The translations under genes and the position numbers were made by a program. Under the pieces are notes generated by a model. The model saw only the letters and a list, made by a program, of their open reading frames with translations. It was not told where the DNA came from and searched no databases. DNA of 17,952 bases from Aeolococcus sp050734155 (GTDB lineage Bacteria > Chloroflexota > Dormibacteria > Aeolococcales > Aeolococcaceae): the NCBI GenBank assembly GCA_050734155.1, contig JBOHUD010000061.1, positions 1 through 17,952 of the forward strand, written 5' to 3'. Shown here piece by piece: positions 1-6,021 of the stretch. Every line of letters starts with the position of its first letter. The first letter of the stretch is position 1.

Positions 1-268
1 CGTACCCCACGGCGGTGCTGCCCGCGCAGCCGTGGCCGGTCAGGTGCATCCCGAGCAGGCCGAGGCTGGCCACCTCGCCGACCAGTTCGCGCGGAAAGGT
101 GCCGGCCTCGAAGTGGTCACCGATGACCGGGAGCACGCGCTCACGCACCATCGCCCGCACGGTGTCGCGGATGAGGCGCTCATCGTCGCCGAGCAGCTCG
201 TCGACGCAGAACAGGTCGACCGCAGCGGGCTGCTCGACCTGCGCTGGCCGCGCCCGGGTGGTGGTCAC
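1..268 (-). CDS. Glutaryl-CoA/acyl-CoA dehydrogenase, N-terminal part (runs off the window)
   Basis: The minus strand is open from a GTG at 268 to the window edge and gives about 89 residues. After a short Thr/Ala-rich leader it reads DDERLIRDTVRAMVRERVLP, then a segment with GTFPREL, SLGLLGM and GHGCAGSTAVGYG. This is the N-terminal helical domain of the acyl-CoA dehydrogenase family; the G-x-GCAG turn is most like glutaryl-CoA dehydrogenase, an FAD enzyme that oxidises and decarboxylates glutaryl-CoA in lysine and tryptophan breakdown. The FAD site and catalytic Glu lie outside the window, so the substrate is not certain. The GTG start is supported by a TTCAAT hexamer at 275-280 (minus), 6 nt upstream, a spacing shared with several other genes here. 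It is downstream of the thioredoxin-like gene on the same strand, with a 52-nt gap. Confidence 0.8.
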   Translation of the reverse strand, partial: MTTTRARPAQVEQPAAVDLFCVDELLGDDERLIRDTVRAMVRERVLPVIGDHFEAGTFPRELVGEVASLGLLGMHLTGHGCAGSTAVGY

Positions 269-274
269 CCGCCG

Positions 275-280
275 ATTGAA
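275..280 (-). promoter_or_regulatory. Candidate -10 box of the acyl-CoA dehydrogenase gene
   Basis: TTCAAT on the minus strand lies 6 nt before the GTG start at 268, and no Shine-Dalgarno sequence lies between. The position fits a leaderless transcript starting at or near the start codon. It is a partial match to TANNNT and no clear -35 is visible, so it rests mainly on the same spacing recurring at other genes in the window. Confidence 0.35.
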
Positions 281-320
281 GCACGCCCAAGCGCGCTGCC
301 GCCCCCGGCCGAGGGGGGAC

Positions 321-758
321 TCAGGCGTGGGCCGGCTGCGCCGCCGGGGCGCGGGCCGCCATCACCTGGTCGCGCAGCGTCGATTCCGCGGCGAACCCCG
401 CATTGACTGCCACCGCCCGTCCCGCGGCGTCGAGCACCACCGTGGTGGGCAGGGTCATCACCCGGTAGGCGCGCGCCGAGCCGGGGTCGCGGGCCACGTC
501 GATCTCGCGGATGCCGAGATCCAGGACCACCTCGCGGAGGCGCTGCAGGGCGGGCCGCTGGGCGACCCGGCACACCGTGCAGTGGTCGGCGGTGAAGTAG
601 AGGATGTCGACCGCCTCACCGGGTCCGCCGGTGCCCGCGCCGGCCGGCGCCACCGATCCGATCAGCCGTCGCTGCCGCACCCTCTGCAGCGCCAGCACCG
701 CCCCGGCCAGGGCGAGGACCAGCCCGGCCACCACAGGCGCGATCAGCGGCGACGGCAC
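321..758 (-). CDS. Membrane-anchored thioredoxin-like protein
   Basis: This 145-residue protein has one N-terminal membrane segment (about residues 4-24), a short basic and Gly/Pro linker, then a thioredoxin fold. The redox motif is C60-T-V-C63 in the strand YFTADHCTVC, and the cis-proline loop is T102-L-P104-T. It is therefore likely a membrane-tethered thiol-disulfide protein with its catalytic domain probably outside the membrane. CTVC is not the CGPC of standard thioredoxin, so the redox potential and partner cannot be predicted. It starts at a GTG only 3 nt after the DUF4395 gene, so the two form an operon; this pairing is common in Actinobacteria. A thioredoxin-like call is secure; reductase versus oxidase role is open. 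Confidence 0.82.
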   Translation of the reverse strand: MPSPLIAPVVAGLVLALAGAVLALQRVRQRRLIGSVAPAGAGTGGPGEAVDILYFTADHCTVCRVAQRPALQRLREVVLDLGIREIDVARDPGSARAYRVMTLPTTVVLDAAGRAVAVNAGFAAESTLRDQVMAARAPAAQPAHA

Positions 759-761
759 GGG

Positions 762-1229
762 TCAGCCCGCGGCGGGATGGCGGCGGCGGAGCGGGAAGAG
801 CCCGACGCGCACCAGCTGCGCGTAGACGATGCAGCCCACGCACACGTCGAAGGCGAAGTTGAGCACGGCGAGCGCGATGACGATCCAACCCAGCGTCCAG
901 GCCGCCGTCAGGTGCCCCGACGCGGCGGTGATGCTCGCCGCCACCAGGAACGCGCCCCCGACCAGCAGGGCGAAGCGGTGGGGGGCGGGATCCTCGCTCC
1001 TGACCCGGGGGCGCACCAGGTGGCGCGGCTTGAGAAAACCCGCATAGAGCGCCCGGGGCAGGCTGGTCGCGGGCGAGAGCGCGCTGCCCAGGAGCATCAA
1101 CGCCAGCAGTGGCAGGGCGATGGCCGCGGCGGGTTGGATCAGGGCGATCAGCCAGGCGATCACCAGGCCGCCGATGAGGATCAGCTGGCCGACCTTGAGC
1201 ACGCTGCGATCGAAGGGCACGTGGGCCAT
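762..1229 (-). CDS. DUF4395 family integral membrane protein
   Basis: This 155-residue protein has about four hydrophobic helices (roughly residues 12-30, 34-50, 86-104 and 110-130). It carries the DUF4395 landmarks: FDRSVLKVGQ at the N-terminus, a central EDPAPHRFA segment, and a C-terminal NFAFDVCVGCIVY motif with two cysteines in CVGC. The biochemical function is not established. The family often sits beside thioredoxin-like genes, as here with a 3-nt gap, so a role in membrane-linked thiol redox transfer through the CVGC pair is a reasonable inference. The ATG at 1229 is preceded 8 nt upstream by TATGCT, with no Shine-Dalgarno sequence. The gene is transcribed divergently from the rubrerythrin-like gene. 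Confidence 0.85.
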   Translation of the reverse strand: MAHVPFDRSVLKVGQLILIGGLVIAWLIALIQPAAAIALPLLALMLLGSALSPATSLPRALYAGFLKPRHLVRPRVRSEDPAPHRFALLVGGAFLVAASITAASGHLTAAWTLGWIVIALAVLNFAFDVCVGCIVYAQLVRVGLFPLRRRHPAAG

Positions 1230-1237
1230 GGGTCGAA

Positions 1238-1243
1238 AGCATA
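1238..1243 (-). promoter_or_regulatory. Candidate -10 box (TATGCT) of the DUF4395-thioredoxin operon
   Basis: TATGCT matches TANNNT and lies 8 nt before the ATG at 1229 on the minus strand. The intervening bases are TTCGACCC, which contain no ribosome binding site, consistent with a leaderless mRNA. No convincing -35 hexamer is seen. Confidence 0.5.
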
Positions 1244-1292
1244 CTGAAGAGGTCGGGATTCACGTCGCTGCCCGACCGGAGGCGCGAGCGGC

Positions 1293-1298
1293 TACTCT
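1293..1298 (+). promoter_or_regulatory. Candidate -10 box (TACTCT) of the rubrerythrin operon
   Basis: TACTCT matches TANNNT and would start transcription near 1305, giving a 5' leader of about 34 nt that contains the purine-rich ribosome binding site at 1321-1334. The unit is divergent from the DUF4395 operon, whose -10 is at 1238-1243. The -35 region is not recognisable. Confidence 0.4.
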
Positions 1299-1320
1299 CG
1301 TCGCGCGCCCAGCCCTGGCG

Positions 1321-1334
1321 AGGAGGAGAGGAGG
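1321..1334 (+). promoter_or_regulatory. Purine-rich Shine-Dalgarno run that fixes the rubrerythrin-like start
   Basis: The run AGGAGGAGAGGAGG ends 4 nt before the GTG at 1339. It is one of only two strong Shine-Dalgarno sequences in the window and selects this GTG over upstream in-frame starts, whose translation would be a low-complexity extension. Confidence 0.7.
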
Positions 1335-1338
1335 CGGC

Positions 1339-1746
1339 GTGCCGGCCAAGAGAGTTGACATCGTGACCCAGCTGCACGAGGCATTCGCCCGCGAAGCGGA
1401 GAGCGTCCTGTGCTGCCTCTTCTACGCCCGTCGTGCCGACGTCGAGGGCCGCGCCGACATCGCCGCTGTGCTCCGCTCCATCGCCGACGGTGAGATCAGC
1501 CAGGCGTTCGGTCACCTCGAGCTCCTCGAGGAGTCGGGCGACCCGCTCGCCGGCGGGGGAGACGCTGCCGGGGACGTGGCCGCGGTGATCGCCGCCGAGG
1601 GGCGGGCGGTGGAGCGGTACACCGCGCTGGCGGCGGGGGCTCGCGCCGCCGGACACAGCGACGCTGCCGACTGGTTCGACACCCTGGTTGACGCCGAGTC
1701 CGTCCACCTCGGCGTGCTCCGCCGCGCGGCGGCGCTGGACGGCTGA
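1339..1746 (+). CDS. Rubrerythrin-like ferritin-fold protein
   Basis: This 135-residue protein is predicted to be a four-helix bundle. The helices match the diiron carboxylate domain of rubrerythrin: helix 1 with E19 and FYARRADVEG, helix 2 with IADGE52, helix 3 with AAEGRAVERY (E87, E92), and helix 4 with the E120-S-V-H123 metal motif. Rubrerythrins reduce peroxide or handle iron in the cytoplasm. There is no C-terminal rubredoxin domain. The second ExxH motif is altered: E52 is followed by Q55 where His is expected, with the next His at 59. The iron site may therefore be unusual or incomplete. The DUF3501 gene follows after 2 nt, and this pairing is known from other bacteria. The fold is confident; catalytic activity is inference. 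Confidence 0.75.
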   Translation: MPAKRVDIVTQLHEAFAREAESVLCCLFYARRADVEGRADIAAVLRSIADGEISQAFGHLELLEESGDPLAGGGDAAGDVAAVIAAEGRAVERYTALAAGARAAGHSDAADWFDTLVDAESVHLGVLRRAAALDG

Positions 1747-1748
1747 GC

Positions 1749-2309
1749 GTGGCGGAGTTTGCTCCCGGGGAGGTGGGCACCGGGCCCGGCTACGAGGCCG
1801 AGCGCCCCGTCACCCGCGCGCGCCTCGCCTCCGCTGCGCCCCACCGCCGCCTCGACCTGGGAGGCGACCTTGTGCTCGTCTTCGAGACGCGCGAGACGGT
1901 GCGGGCCGCGTTGCAGGAGCGGCTCCGCGCCGACCGTGTCACCGACCCCGAGCGGGTCGCCGGCGAGTCGGCAGCCTTCGCCCACCTCCTGGGCGGATCG
2001 CACGAGCTGGCCGCCACCCTCTACCTGGATCTCTCCGACGCCGTGGCCCTCGCCGATCGCGTCGCCGACCTGTCCCCGATCGCGCGCGCCGTGTCGCTCG
2101 AGGTGGGGAGCAGCAGCGTTCCGGCGCAGTGCGACGATGACGATGGCTCAGGCGCCTGCCACCTGCGTTTCCGGCTCGGCAGCGAGCAGCGCGCCGCCGT
2201 CCTGGACGGCGCCCCGGTGACGGTCACCATCGCCCACCCCACGGTGCGCGCCACTGCCGCCCTGAGCGCGGCGCAGGTGACTGCCATCGCCGCCGACCTG
2301 CGCGGGTGA
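1749..2309 (+). CDS. DUF3501 family protein
   Basis: This 186-residue soluble protein has the DUF3501 signature near residues 38-70: a hydrophobic strand LVLVFETRETV, then LQERLRADRVTDPERV. A second conserved part, ELAATLYLDLSD, follows at about 86-97. The function is unknown. In other genomes the family occurs beside rubrerythrin-type proteins and iron-sulfur oxidoreductases, so a redox or iron-linked role is an inference from context. A short acidic loop of four aspartates lies between C128 and C137. The GTG at 1749 is 2 nt after the rubrerythrin-like stop, and the downstream lipoprotein gene overlaps this stop by 4 nt, so the three genes are translationally coupled. Confidence 0.8.
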   Translation: MAEFAPGEVGTGPGYEAERPVTRARLASAAPHRRLDLGGDLVLVFETRETVRAALQERLRADRVTDPERVAGESAAFAHLLGGSHELAATLYLDLSDAVALADRVADLSPIARAVSLEVGSSSVPAQCDDDDGSGACHLRFRLGSEQRAAVLDGAPVTVTIAHPTVRATAALSAAQVTAIAADLRG

Positions 2310-2707
2310 GGCCGACGCGCTGTCGTGGCGCGCCCCGCCGCGCCCGCTCCGCGCCGCTGCTCGCCGGCCGCGTCCTGCCCCTGCTCCTCCTCCTCCCCGG
2401 CTGCGGCGACACCACCTCCCAACCTACCTGGGTGCCGGCGCATCCCGACACAGCGCTGCTCAGCTTCCAGACCACCGCCCCCGGCGTTTGTGCCATCACC
2501 GTCCAGTACCCGAACGACGCGCCGGCGGCCATCGGGTACCTGGGCAGCACCTACGTGCAGGTGGGTCGCCGGCCACGCCCGCCCTCGCCGGGCGGACGCC
2601 AGCTGGGCACGTCCGGGGACTGGCACGTGTTTCTGCAGGGTGGCGGCGACATTCTGGTGGTCACCGCCAGCAACGCCTTCGACTACCGGCTCGAGGCCAA
2701 CTGCTGA
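2306..2707 (+). CDS. Small putative lipoprotein of unknown function
   Basis: This 133-residue protein has a basic N-terminus, a hydrophobic core (about residues 18-30, Leu-rich) and a lipobox-like LLPGC with C33 as the predicted lipidated residue. The proline at -2 is atypical, so lipidation is probable rather than certain. The remaining 100 residues form a small extracytoplasmic domain with alternating hydrophobic residues typical of beta strands, and three further Cys apart from C33 (C6 in the leader, one near residue 71, and the C-terminal residue). No family is recognised. The GTG start overlaps the DUF3501 stop (GTGA), which ties its expression to the rubrerythrin-DUF3501 pair. The reading frame keeps high third-position GC throughout, supporting a real gene. 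Confidence 0.6.
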   Translation: MRPTRCRGAPRRARSAPLLAGRVLPLLLLLPGCGDTTSQPTWVPAHPDTALLSFQTTAPGVCAITVQYPNDAPAAIGYLGSTYVQVGRRPRPPSPGGRQLGTSGDWHVFLQGGGDILVVTASNAFDYRLEANC

Positions 2708-2724
2708 GCGACCCTAGACCGCGG

Positions 2725-2734
2725 CGCTGCAGCG
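2725..2734 (+). repeat. 10-bp perfect palindrome upstream of the AAA+/vWA gene
   Basis: CGCTGCAGCG is self-complementary. It sits where the -35 region would lie for the -10 candidate at 2747-2752, and is flanked by direct GCGGCG copies at 2721 and 2732. It could be an operator, but such palindromes arise easily at this GC content. Confidence 0.25.
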
Positions 2735-2746
2735 GCGATGCCCTGC

Positions 2747-2752
2747 GAGAAT
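2747..2752 (+). promoter_or_regulatory. Candidate -10 box (GAGAAT) of the AAA+/vWA gene
   Basis: GAGAAT lies 7 nt before the ATG at 2760 and overlaps the in-frame ATG at 2751, which argues for the 2760 start on a leaderless transcript. Its -1 to -6 region holds no convincing ribosome binding site at normal spacing. Confidence 0.4.
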
Positions 2753-2759
2753 GGAGCGC

Positions 2760-4931
2760 ATGAGCGATCGCGCCGGGGTCCTGCCCTTCACGTCGCTGGT
2801 GGGACAGGACGCCATGAAACAGGCGCTCCTGCTCAACGCCGTCAACCCCGGCATCGGCGGCGTGCTCATCCGCGGCCAGAAGGGCACCGCCAAGTCCACC
2901 GCGGTGCGCGGGCTGGCCGCGCTCCTGCCCGATGTCGCGGTGGTCAGCGGATGCCGCTTCCAGTGCGACCCCGGCGCTCCGGCGCTGTGGTGCGAGGAGT
3001 GCCGTGGACGTGCCCGCGCCGGCGAGGCCATGCCCAGCTGGTCGCGGCCGATGCGGGTGGTGGAGCTGCCCGTCAACGCCAGCGAGGACCGCGTGGTGGG
3101 AAGCATCGACGTGGAGGCCGCGATCAAGCACGGCGAGCGTCGCTTCGAACCCGGCCTCCTCGCCGCCGCCAATCGCAACCTCCTCTACGTCGACGAGGTC
3201 AACCTCCTCGACGACCACCTCGTCGACGTGCTCCTCGATGCCGCCGCCATGGGCATCAACACAGTCGAACGCGAGGGCGTCTCGGTCTCCCACCCCGCCC
3301 AGCTGATGCTGGTGGGCACCATGAACCCCGAGGAGGGCGAGCTCCGTCCCCAGCTGCTCGATCGCTTCGGGCTCTGCGTCGACGTCGGCGGCCTGCAGGG
3401 TCTCGACGACCGGGTCAGCGTCATGGAGCGCGGGGCCCGCGGCGCTGCCGGCATCTCCAGCGAGGAGGAGCGCGACCAGCAGCGCCTGCGCGAGGTGATC
3501 GCTCGGGCCACCCAGCTCCTCCCGCTGGTGCGCATCTCCCGGGCGATGCGCCAGTTCATCGCGCTCATCTGCGTCGATGCCGCCGCGGTCGGCCATCGCG
3601 CCGACCTGGTGATCAGCCGCACCGCGCAGACGATCTGCGCCTGGCGCGAGGCGCAGGTCCTGGTTGATGGCGGTGGTGCAGAGGGGACGGCCGGCGACGA
3701 TGCGCTGGCGGTGAGCGCTGCCGACGTGGTCGCCGCCGCCGAGCTGGCCCTGGCCCACCGCCGTCGCGAGCACCCCTCCGCGGACAGCGGCAGCGACGCC
3801 TCTCCTACCGACGCCGCGCGTGAGCGCATGGAGGAGATGCGGCGCGAGGCTGAGACGTCGGCGGCCCAGGCCGATGCCGCGGGGGACACCGAGGACTCCG
3901 AGGCGCCCCAGGAGTCGCTGCCCAGCACCGATCAGGGCGAGGGTGCTGCACAGGGAGACCAGGCGCGCCCCAACGAGGCGACGGCGACCGGTCCCGCCCA
4001 GCATTTCTCCGGTGAGCTGTTCACGGTGCGCAAGATCAACCTGCCGCGCGACCGCCGCAACCGCAAGGCCAGCGGGAAGCGCAGCCAGTCGAAGAGCCGC
4101 GACCGGCGCGGCCGCTACGTGCGCGCCGTGCAGAGCGAGCACACCTCCGACGTGGCCTTCGACGCCACCGTGCGCGCCGCCGCCCCCCACCAGCCGCGCC
4201 GCCGCCGGGAGGCGGCTGCCACCGGGGTGGTGGATGCCCCCGCCCTGCAGCTCGAGCGCCAGGACCTCCGCCAGAAGGTGCGCCGCCGCCGCACCGGCAC
4301 GCTCATCGTGTTCGTGGTCGATGCCAGCGCGTCGATGGACGCCGAGCAGCGCATGCAGGCCACCAAGGGAGCGGTGCTCTCCCTGCTGCGCGATGCCTAC
4401 GTGCGTCGCGACAAGGTCTCGCTGGTGGTCTTCTCCGGCCGCAGCGCGCGTGTGATCCTGCAACCGACCTCCAGCGTCGACCTCGCCGAGGAGCGCCTGC
4501 AACGCCTTGCCGTGGGCGGCACGACGCCGCTCACCCACGGGCTGGTGGCCGGCCTCAAGGTGGTTCGCACCGAGAAGCTCCGCGACGCCTCGGTGTATCC
4601 GCTGATCGTGCTCATCAGCGACGGGCGCGGCAACATCTCGCTCTTCGGTGAGGAGCCTCTGCTCGAGGCGCAGCGTCTGGCTGCGCAGATCGGCACAGAG
4701 CACGTGCGCATGCTGGTCATCGACTCGGCGCGTGACCACATCACCGCCACCCCGCTTCCCCGGGTGGGCGCTGCGGTGACCCCGCCGCGCTCACAGCTGT
4801 TCAGCGGCGGTTACGGGTTCAACGCGTGCCTCGACCTCGCCGAGCGATCGGGCGGCGAGTACCTGGGCCTGTACGACCTCAGCCAGGGGGCGATCCTCGC
4901 CGGCGTGGAGCGCAGCCTGCGCGCCCGCTGA
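2760..4931 (+). CDS. Fused AAA+ / von Willebrand A chelatase-type protein (ChlD/cobaltochelatase-subunit-like)
   Basis: This 723-residue protein has an N-terminal AAA+ domain: Walker A G39-Q-K-G-T-A-K-S-T47, Walker B YVD145E, sensor-like GTMNPEEG and the arginine-finger segment LLDRFGL. A low-complexity Asp/Glu/Ala/Gln-rich linker follows (about 345-420), then a basic stretch. The C-terminal vWA domain has the MIDAS motif D521-A-S523-A-S525, the GGTTPLTHG threonine loop and ISDGRGN. Four cysteines (C65, C69, C78, C81) lie between Walker A and B. This architecture matches the Mg-chelatase D / cobaltochelatase fused-subunit family, where the ATPase ring drives metal insertion with a large porphyrin- or corrin-binding subunit. 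No CobN/ChlH or pigment gene is visible, so the true substrate is open. The 2760 ATG aligns residue for residue with the paralogue downstream. Confidence 0.85.
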   Translation: MSDRAGVLPFTSLVGQDAMKQALLLNAVNPGIGGVLIRGQKGTAKSTAVRGLAALLPDVAVVSGCRFQCDPGAPALWCEECRGRARAGEAMPSWSRPMRVVELPVNASEDRVVGSIDVEAAIKHGERRFEPGLLAAANRNLLYVDEVNLLDDHLVDVLLDAAAMGINTVEREGVSVSHPAQLMLVGTMNPEEGELRPQLLDRFGLCVDVGGLQGLDDRVSVMERGARGAAGISSEEERDQQRLREVIARATQLLPLVRISRAMRQFIALICVDAAAVGHRADLVISRTAQTICAWREAQVLVDGGGAEGTAGDDALAVSAADVVAAAELALAHRRREHPSADSGSDASPTDAARERMEEMRREAETSAAQADAAGDTEDSEAPQESLPSTDQGEGAAQGDQARPNEATATGPAQHFSGELFTVRKINLPRDRRNRKASGKRSQSKSRDRRGRYVRAVQSEHTSDVAFDATVRAAAPHQPRRRREAAATGVVDAPALQLERQDLRQKVRRRRTGTLIVFVVDASASMDAEQRMQATKGAVLSLLRDAYVRRDKVSLVVFSGRSARVILQPTSSVDLAEERLQRLAVGGTTPLTHGLVAGLKVVRTEKLRDASVYPLIVLISDGRGNISLFGEEPLLEAQRLAAQIGTEHVRMLVIDSARDHITATPLPRVGAAVTPPRSQLFSGGYGFNACLDLAERSGGEYLGLYDLSQGAILAGVERSLRAR

Positions 4932-4940
4932 GGGCCGGCG

Positions 4941-4950
4941 GCCGCGCGGC
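4941..4950 (+). repeat. 10-bp perfect palindrome upstream of the AAA+-only gene
   Basis: GCCGCGCGGC is self-complementary and lies at the expected -35 position for the -10 candidate at 4964-4969, mirroring the palindrome before the upstream paralogue. The sequences of the two palindromes differ, so a shared regulator is only a possibility. Confidence 0.22.
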
Positions 4951-4963
4951 GGCGCCAAACAGG

Positions 4964-4969
4964 GACAAT
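4964..4969 (+). promoter_or_regulatory. Candidate -10 box (GACAAT) of the AAA+-only gene
   Basis: GACAAT lies 6 nt before the ATG at 4976 within a 44-nt intergenic gap. The bases between are CCGCCC, with no ribosome binding site, consistent with a leaderless transcript separate from the upstream gene. Confidence 0.4.
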
Positions 4970-4975
4970 CCGCCC

Positions 4976-6019
4976 ATGCAGGCCGGCCGCTCCGTCTTTC
5001 CCTTCACCGCCATCGTCGGCCAGGAGTCGATGCGCCAGGCGCTCGTCCTCAACGCCATCAACCCCGCCATCGGTGGCGTGCTGATCCGCGGCGAGAAGGG
5101 CACCGCCAAATCGACCGCGGTGCGCGCGCTGGCCCGGCTGCTCCCCGAGCAGGACGTCGTGGTGGGCTGCCAGTTCGGCTGTCCACCCGACCCCGCCGAG
5201 CAGCAGTGCGCCGACTGCAGCACGCGCAGCGCCGGTGGTGAGGAGCTGCCCCGCGAGCCCCGCCAGATGCGCGTGGTCGAGCTGCCCATCAACGCCAGCG
5301 AGGACCGGGTGGTGGGCAGCATCGACATCGAGGCCGCCATCAAGACGGGAGAGAAGCGCTTCGAGCCCGGCGTGCTCGCCGAGGCCAATCGCAACATCCT
5401 CTACGTCGACGAGGTCAACCTTCTCGATGACCACATCGTCGACGTGCTCCTCGACGCCGCCGCCATGGGGCTCAACACAGTGGAGCGCGAGGGGGTGTCG
5501 GTGTCGCACCCAGCCCGCTTCATCCTGGTGGGCACCATGAACCCCGAGGAGGGCGACCTGCGCCCCCAGCTGCTCGATCGCTTCGGCCTCTGCGTCGACG
5601 TTGCCGGCATCCGCGACGTCATCCAGCGAGTCGAGATCGTGGAGCGGCGCGAGGAATTCGAGGCCGACCCCGACGCCTTTGCCGCCCGCTACGAGGCGCA
5701 GGAGACAGCCGAGGCCAGGCGGATCGCCCGGGCCATCCGCACCCTTCCCGACGTGGAGATCGATCGCCGCATCCTGGTGGGAATCGCCGCCATCGGCATC
5801 GAGCTCGAGGTGGACGGCCATCGCGCCGACATAGTCACCCGCAAGAGCGCCCAGGCGCTGGCCGCGTACGAGGACCGCGACCAGGCCAGCTACGACGACG
5901 TCGAACGGGTCGCCCCCGCCGTGCTCGCGCACCGGGTTCGCCCCTCGGTGGCCGGGACCAGGCGCAACATCGACCTCGCCGAGGTGATGCGTCGCGCCGC
6001 GGAGCGCGAGGAGAGCTAG
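4976..6019 (+). CDS. AAA+ chelatase-type ATPase (ChlI/BchI-like)
   Basis: This 347-residue protein is the length of a ChlI/BchI ATPase. It has Walker A G39-E-K-G-T-A-K-S-T47, Walker B YVD145E, GTMNPEEG and LLDRFGL, and a C-terminal helical lid ending near ARSVAGT-like sequence. It aligns without gaps with the first 145 residues or more of the preceding protein, including the four cysteines C65, C69, C78 and C81, so the two are tandem paralogues. In the chelatase mechanism an I-type ATPase ring assembles on the D-type AAA+/vWA protein and drives metal insertion by the large subunit. The pair here could do that, or act as a MoxR-like protein-remodelling machine. The start at 4976 is chosen because it matches the paralogue's N-terminus. 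It ends 2 nt before the stop of the convergent patatin gene. Confidence 0.85.
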   Translation: MQAGRSVFPFTAIVGQESMRQALVLNAINPAIGGVLIRGEKGTAKSTAVRALARLLPEQDVVVGCQFGCPPDPAEQQCADCSTRSAGGEELPREPRQMRVVELPINASEDRVVGSIDIEAAIKTGEKRFEPGVLAEANRNILYVDEVNLLDDHIVDVLLDAAAMGLNTVEREGVSVSHPARFILVGTMNPEEGDLRPQLLDRFGLCVDVAGIRDVIQRVEIVERREEFEADPDAFAARYEAQETAEARRIARAIRTLPDVEIDRRILVGIAAIGIELEVDGHRADIVTRKSAQALAAYEDRDQASYDDVERVAPAVLAHRVRPSVAGTRRNIDLAEVMRRAAEREES

Positions 6020-6021
6020 GT

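Noticed and set aside
15..1247. Plus-strand open frame over the first 1.2 kb
   Set aside because: The minus strand here encodes three recognisable proteins (acyl-CoA dehydrogenase, thioredoxin-like, DUF4395). The plus frame is Arg/Gln/His-rich with no domain.
2751..2753. Upstream ATG for the AAA+/vWA gene
   Set aside because: It overlaps the candidate -10, and the ATG at 2760 gives exact N-terminal alignment with the paralogue.
2661..4739. Long minus-strand open frame opposite the AAA+/vWA gene
   Set aside because: Its His/Gly/Ala/Val-rich translation is the mirror of the strongly conserved AAA+/vWA gene and shows no domain of its own. Long antisense frames are expected at this GC content.
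2760..6019. Evidence for photosynthesis from the chelatase-like genes
   Set aside because: ChlI/ChlD-type ATPases also occur in cobalamin synthesis and in uncharacterised roles. No pigment gene is present.
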